From: Mesotaenium endlicherianum
Lineage: Eukaryota > Streptophyta > Zygnematophyceae > Zygnematales > Mesotaeniaceae
Direction: 5' to 3'
Assembly (NCBI GenBank): GCA_009602735.1
Contig: WELA01011341.1
Location: forward strand, 376,252-411,114
DNA length: 34,863 bases
The notes under the pieces were generated by a model that worked only from the letters and a program-made list of their open reading frames with translations, made no database searches and had not been told where the DNA came from. Of the stretch, positions 34,092-34,863 are shown piece after piece. The stretch's first letter is position 1. Every line of letters starts with the position of its first letter. A program made the translations under genes and the position numbers.

Positions 34092-34568
34092 TATACGTGC
34101 GTTTATATGCGCGAGTTCGTTTGTCTCACTGTGATGGCACAAGTACCCCCAGCATGAGCGCCTGAGGGGCGCCAGCAGGACAACAAGTAAAGCCCTCTGT
34201 GAGCCTCTCTCACGAACGCACTCACACATGCACGCATGAGCTGGCACACAGAACAATAAGTTAAGCTTTGACAGCCGGACAAGGAGATAGGTCCCACGGG
34301 GCGCACAGACCCCCAGGGCCGTTTTGCCACTGCCTGCAGCCTCACACAGTTCCGCTGCCGCTTCACATAACCTCTACAGCAGTCCCGTGACAGCTGGCGA
34401 GGGGGGAAGAGCCTCCAGCCGCTCCTCTACAGCAGTTGCTGCGCGGCAGTCCCCCGACAGCTGGCAACAGGGGGGGGGAGGCTCAAACGTACGTTTTTGA
34501 CGGAGTTGACGGAGAGCTTGCGGAGCGAGCCCCCCGAGGCGGTCACCAGGGCCGCCAGCGCCTCGTCG
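33424..34568 (-). CDS. Leucine-rich-repeat protein, Rad7/F-box-LRR (AMN1-like) type, two internal exons
   Basis: Exons 34568-34493 (enters with one base of a split codon, ends in phase 0 at AAAAAC|GTACGT) and 33582-33424 (GCGCAG|, ends CAG|GTGCTG). Joined they read SDEALAALVTASGGSLRKLS, VNSVKN, then AGDLLLEALAAHA, LQEIDVSFCRAVSDQGLG, LLADSCASLRRVRAFGCSQ. These are cysteine-containing LRRs (LxxLxLxxCxxVxDxGL). The pattern of a long penultimate helix repeat followed by D-x-S-x-CR and FGC-x-Q resembles plant Rad7-like proteins, which act in protein-binding or ubiquitin-ligase contexts. The 5' exons lie beyond the right edge. The terminal exon, expected to carry an FLNGHSN-like end, was not found. 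Confidence 0.65.
34054..34088. repeat. (TG)n microsatellite in the LRR gene intron
   Basis: About 17 TG units on the plus strand with GTGCG-rich flanks, between the two LRR exons. Confidence 0.9.
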
Positions 34569-34779
34569 CTGCACTCACCCCACCCCAGGGGGCATCGTGC
34601 AGGCAGAGGAGGACGGGAAAGCGCACAGGAGCTCAAAATCTTTCTCAGTATTTGCAGAATGCACAAACAGGGAGCCATCCTTCCTCTCTCTCCCACGAGA
34701 GCCACACACGGGCCAAGCGAGAGCTCACACACACACTCACACACACTCCACGCACGCATGCACGCACGCACGCCCCGGC

Positions 34780-34790
34780 ACACACACACA

Positions 34791-34863
<73 letters not shown>
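34780..34863. repeat. CA then GA microsatellite at the window end
   Basis: CA-rich run to about 34810 followed by an unbroken GA run to the last base, the same CA-to-GA order seen at 18927-19084. It probably marks where this contig or window was cut within the LRR gene. Confidence 0.9.

Noticed and set aside
1..34863. tRNA, rRNA, snRNA genes and CRISPR arrays
   Set aside because: No convincing tRNA B-box with a foldable partner, no rRNA or snRNA core sequence, and no regularly spaced direct repeats with unique spacers were seen. The tandem repeats present are microsatellites or the minisatellite described.

Overview
This is a eukaryotic nuclear window, most likely from a green alga. The genes are split into many short exons by GT-AG introns (one is GC-AG), introns are GC-rich and full of microsatellites, and the best-matching families are plant or algal: a Chlorella HUP1-type hexose/H+ symporter, a plant RH47/ISE1-type DEAD-box helicase, a plant APR-like (APRL) thioredoxin-fold membrane protein, and a DCN1 neddylation factor whose N-terminus looks plant-like. 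The HUP1-like carrier points towards trebouxiophyte chlorophytes, but the species cannot be fixed from this window. All exon models were built by hand from splice sites, reading phase and remembered family alignments. No database search was run.

Layout, left to right. (1) Positions 1-2325, minus strand: N-terminal part of an organellar DEAD-box helicase (RH47 type), running off the left edge. (2) Positions 2326-3268: shared divergent promoter with a TATA box for the gene to the right. (3) Positions 3269-9723, plus strand: a LarE-like PP-loop ATP pyrophosphatase, seven exons, 385 aa. Its first two exons lie in a perfect 1.09 kb tandem duplication split by a single N. (4) Positions 9768-10043, minus strand: an orphan, unrecognised but protein-like terminal exon. 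(5) Positions 10881-13823, minus strand: complete six-exon, 504-aa hexose transporter with a TATA box upstream. (6) Positions 15788-22884 or slightly beyond, minus strand: DCN1-like cullin NEDD8 ligase scaffold, ten coding exons including a 24-nt microexon and a GC donor, probably preceded by a first exon that contributes only the start codon. It contains huge CA/GA microsatellites and a 157-N gap. (7) Positions 24952-28963, minus strand: four-exon, about 292-aa APRL protein with degenerate copies of exon-2 ends nearby and a 45-bp minisatellite just past its stop codon. (8) Positions 28964-33423: mostly AT-rich and unassigned, with an isolated promoter-like element near 29573 and the spliced 3' end of an unrecognised gene at 30644-31111 (minus). 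(9) Positions 33424-34568, minus strand: two exons of a leucine-rich-repeat protein of the Rad7/F-box-LRR type, running off the right edge.

The genes do not form one pathway. They are independent housekeeping genes (organellar RNA metabolism, sulfur or cofactor chemistry, sugar uptake, cullin neddylation, secretory-pathway redox protein, LRR scaffold). The notable points are structural: assembly-linked duplications at single-N joins, UG-rich 3' splice sites carrying UGCAUG, decayed exon copies in the APRL gene, a three-cysteine (probable iron-sulfur) LarE in a eukaryote, and two spliced coding remnants that I could not assign.
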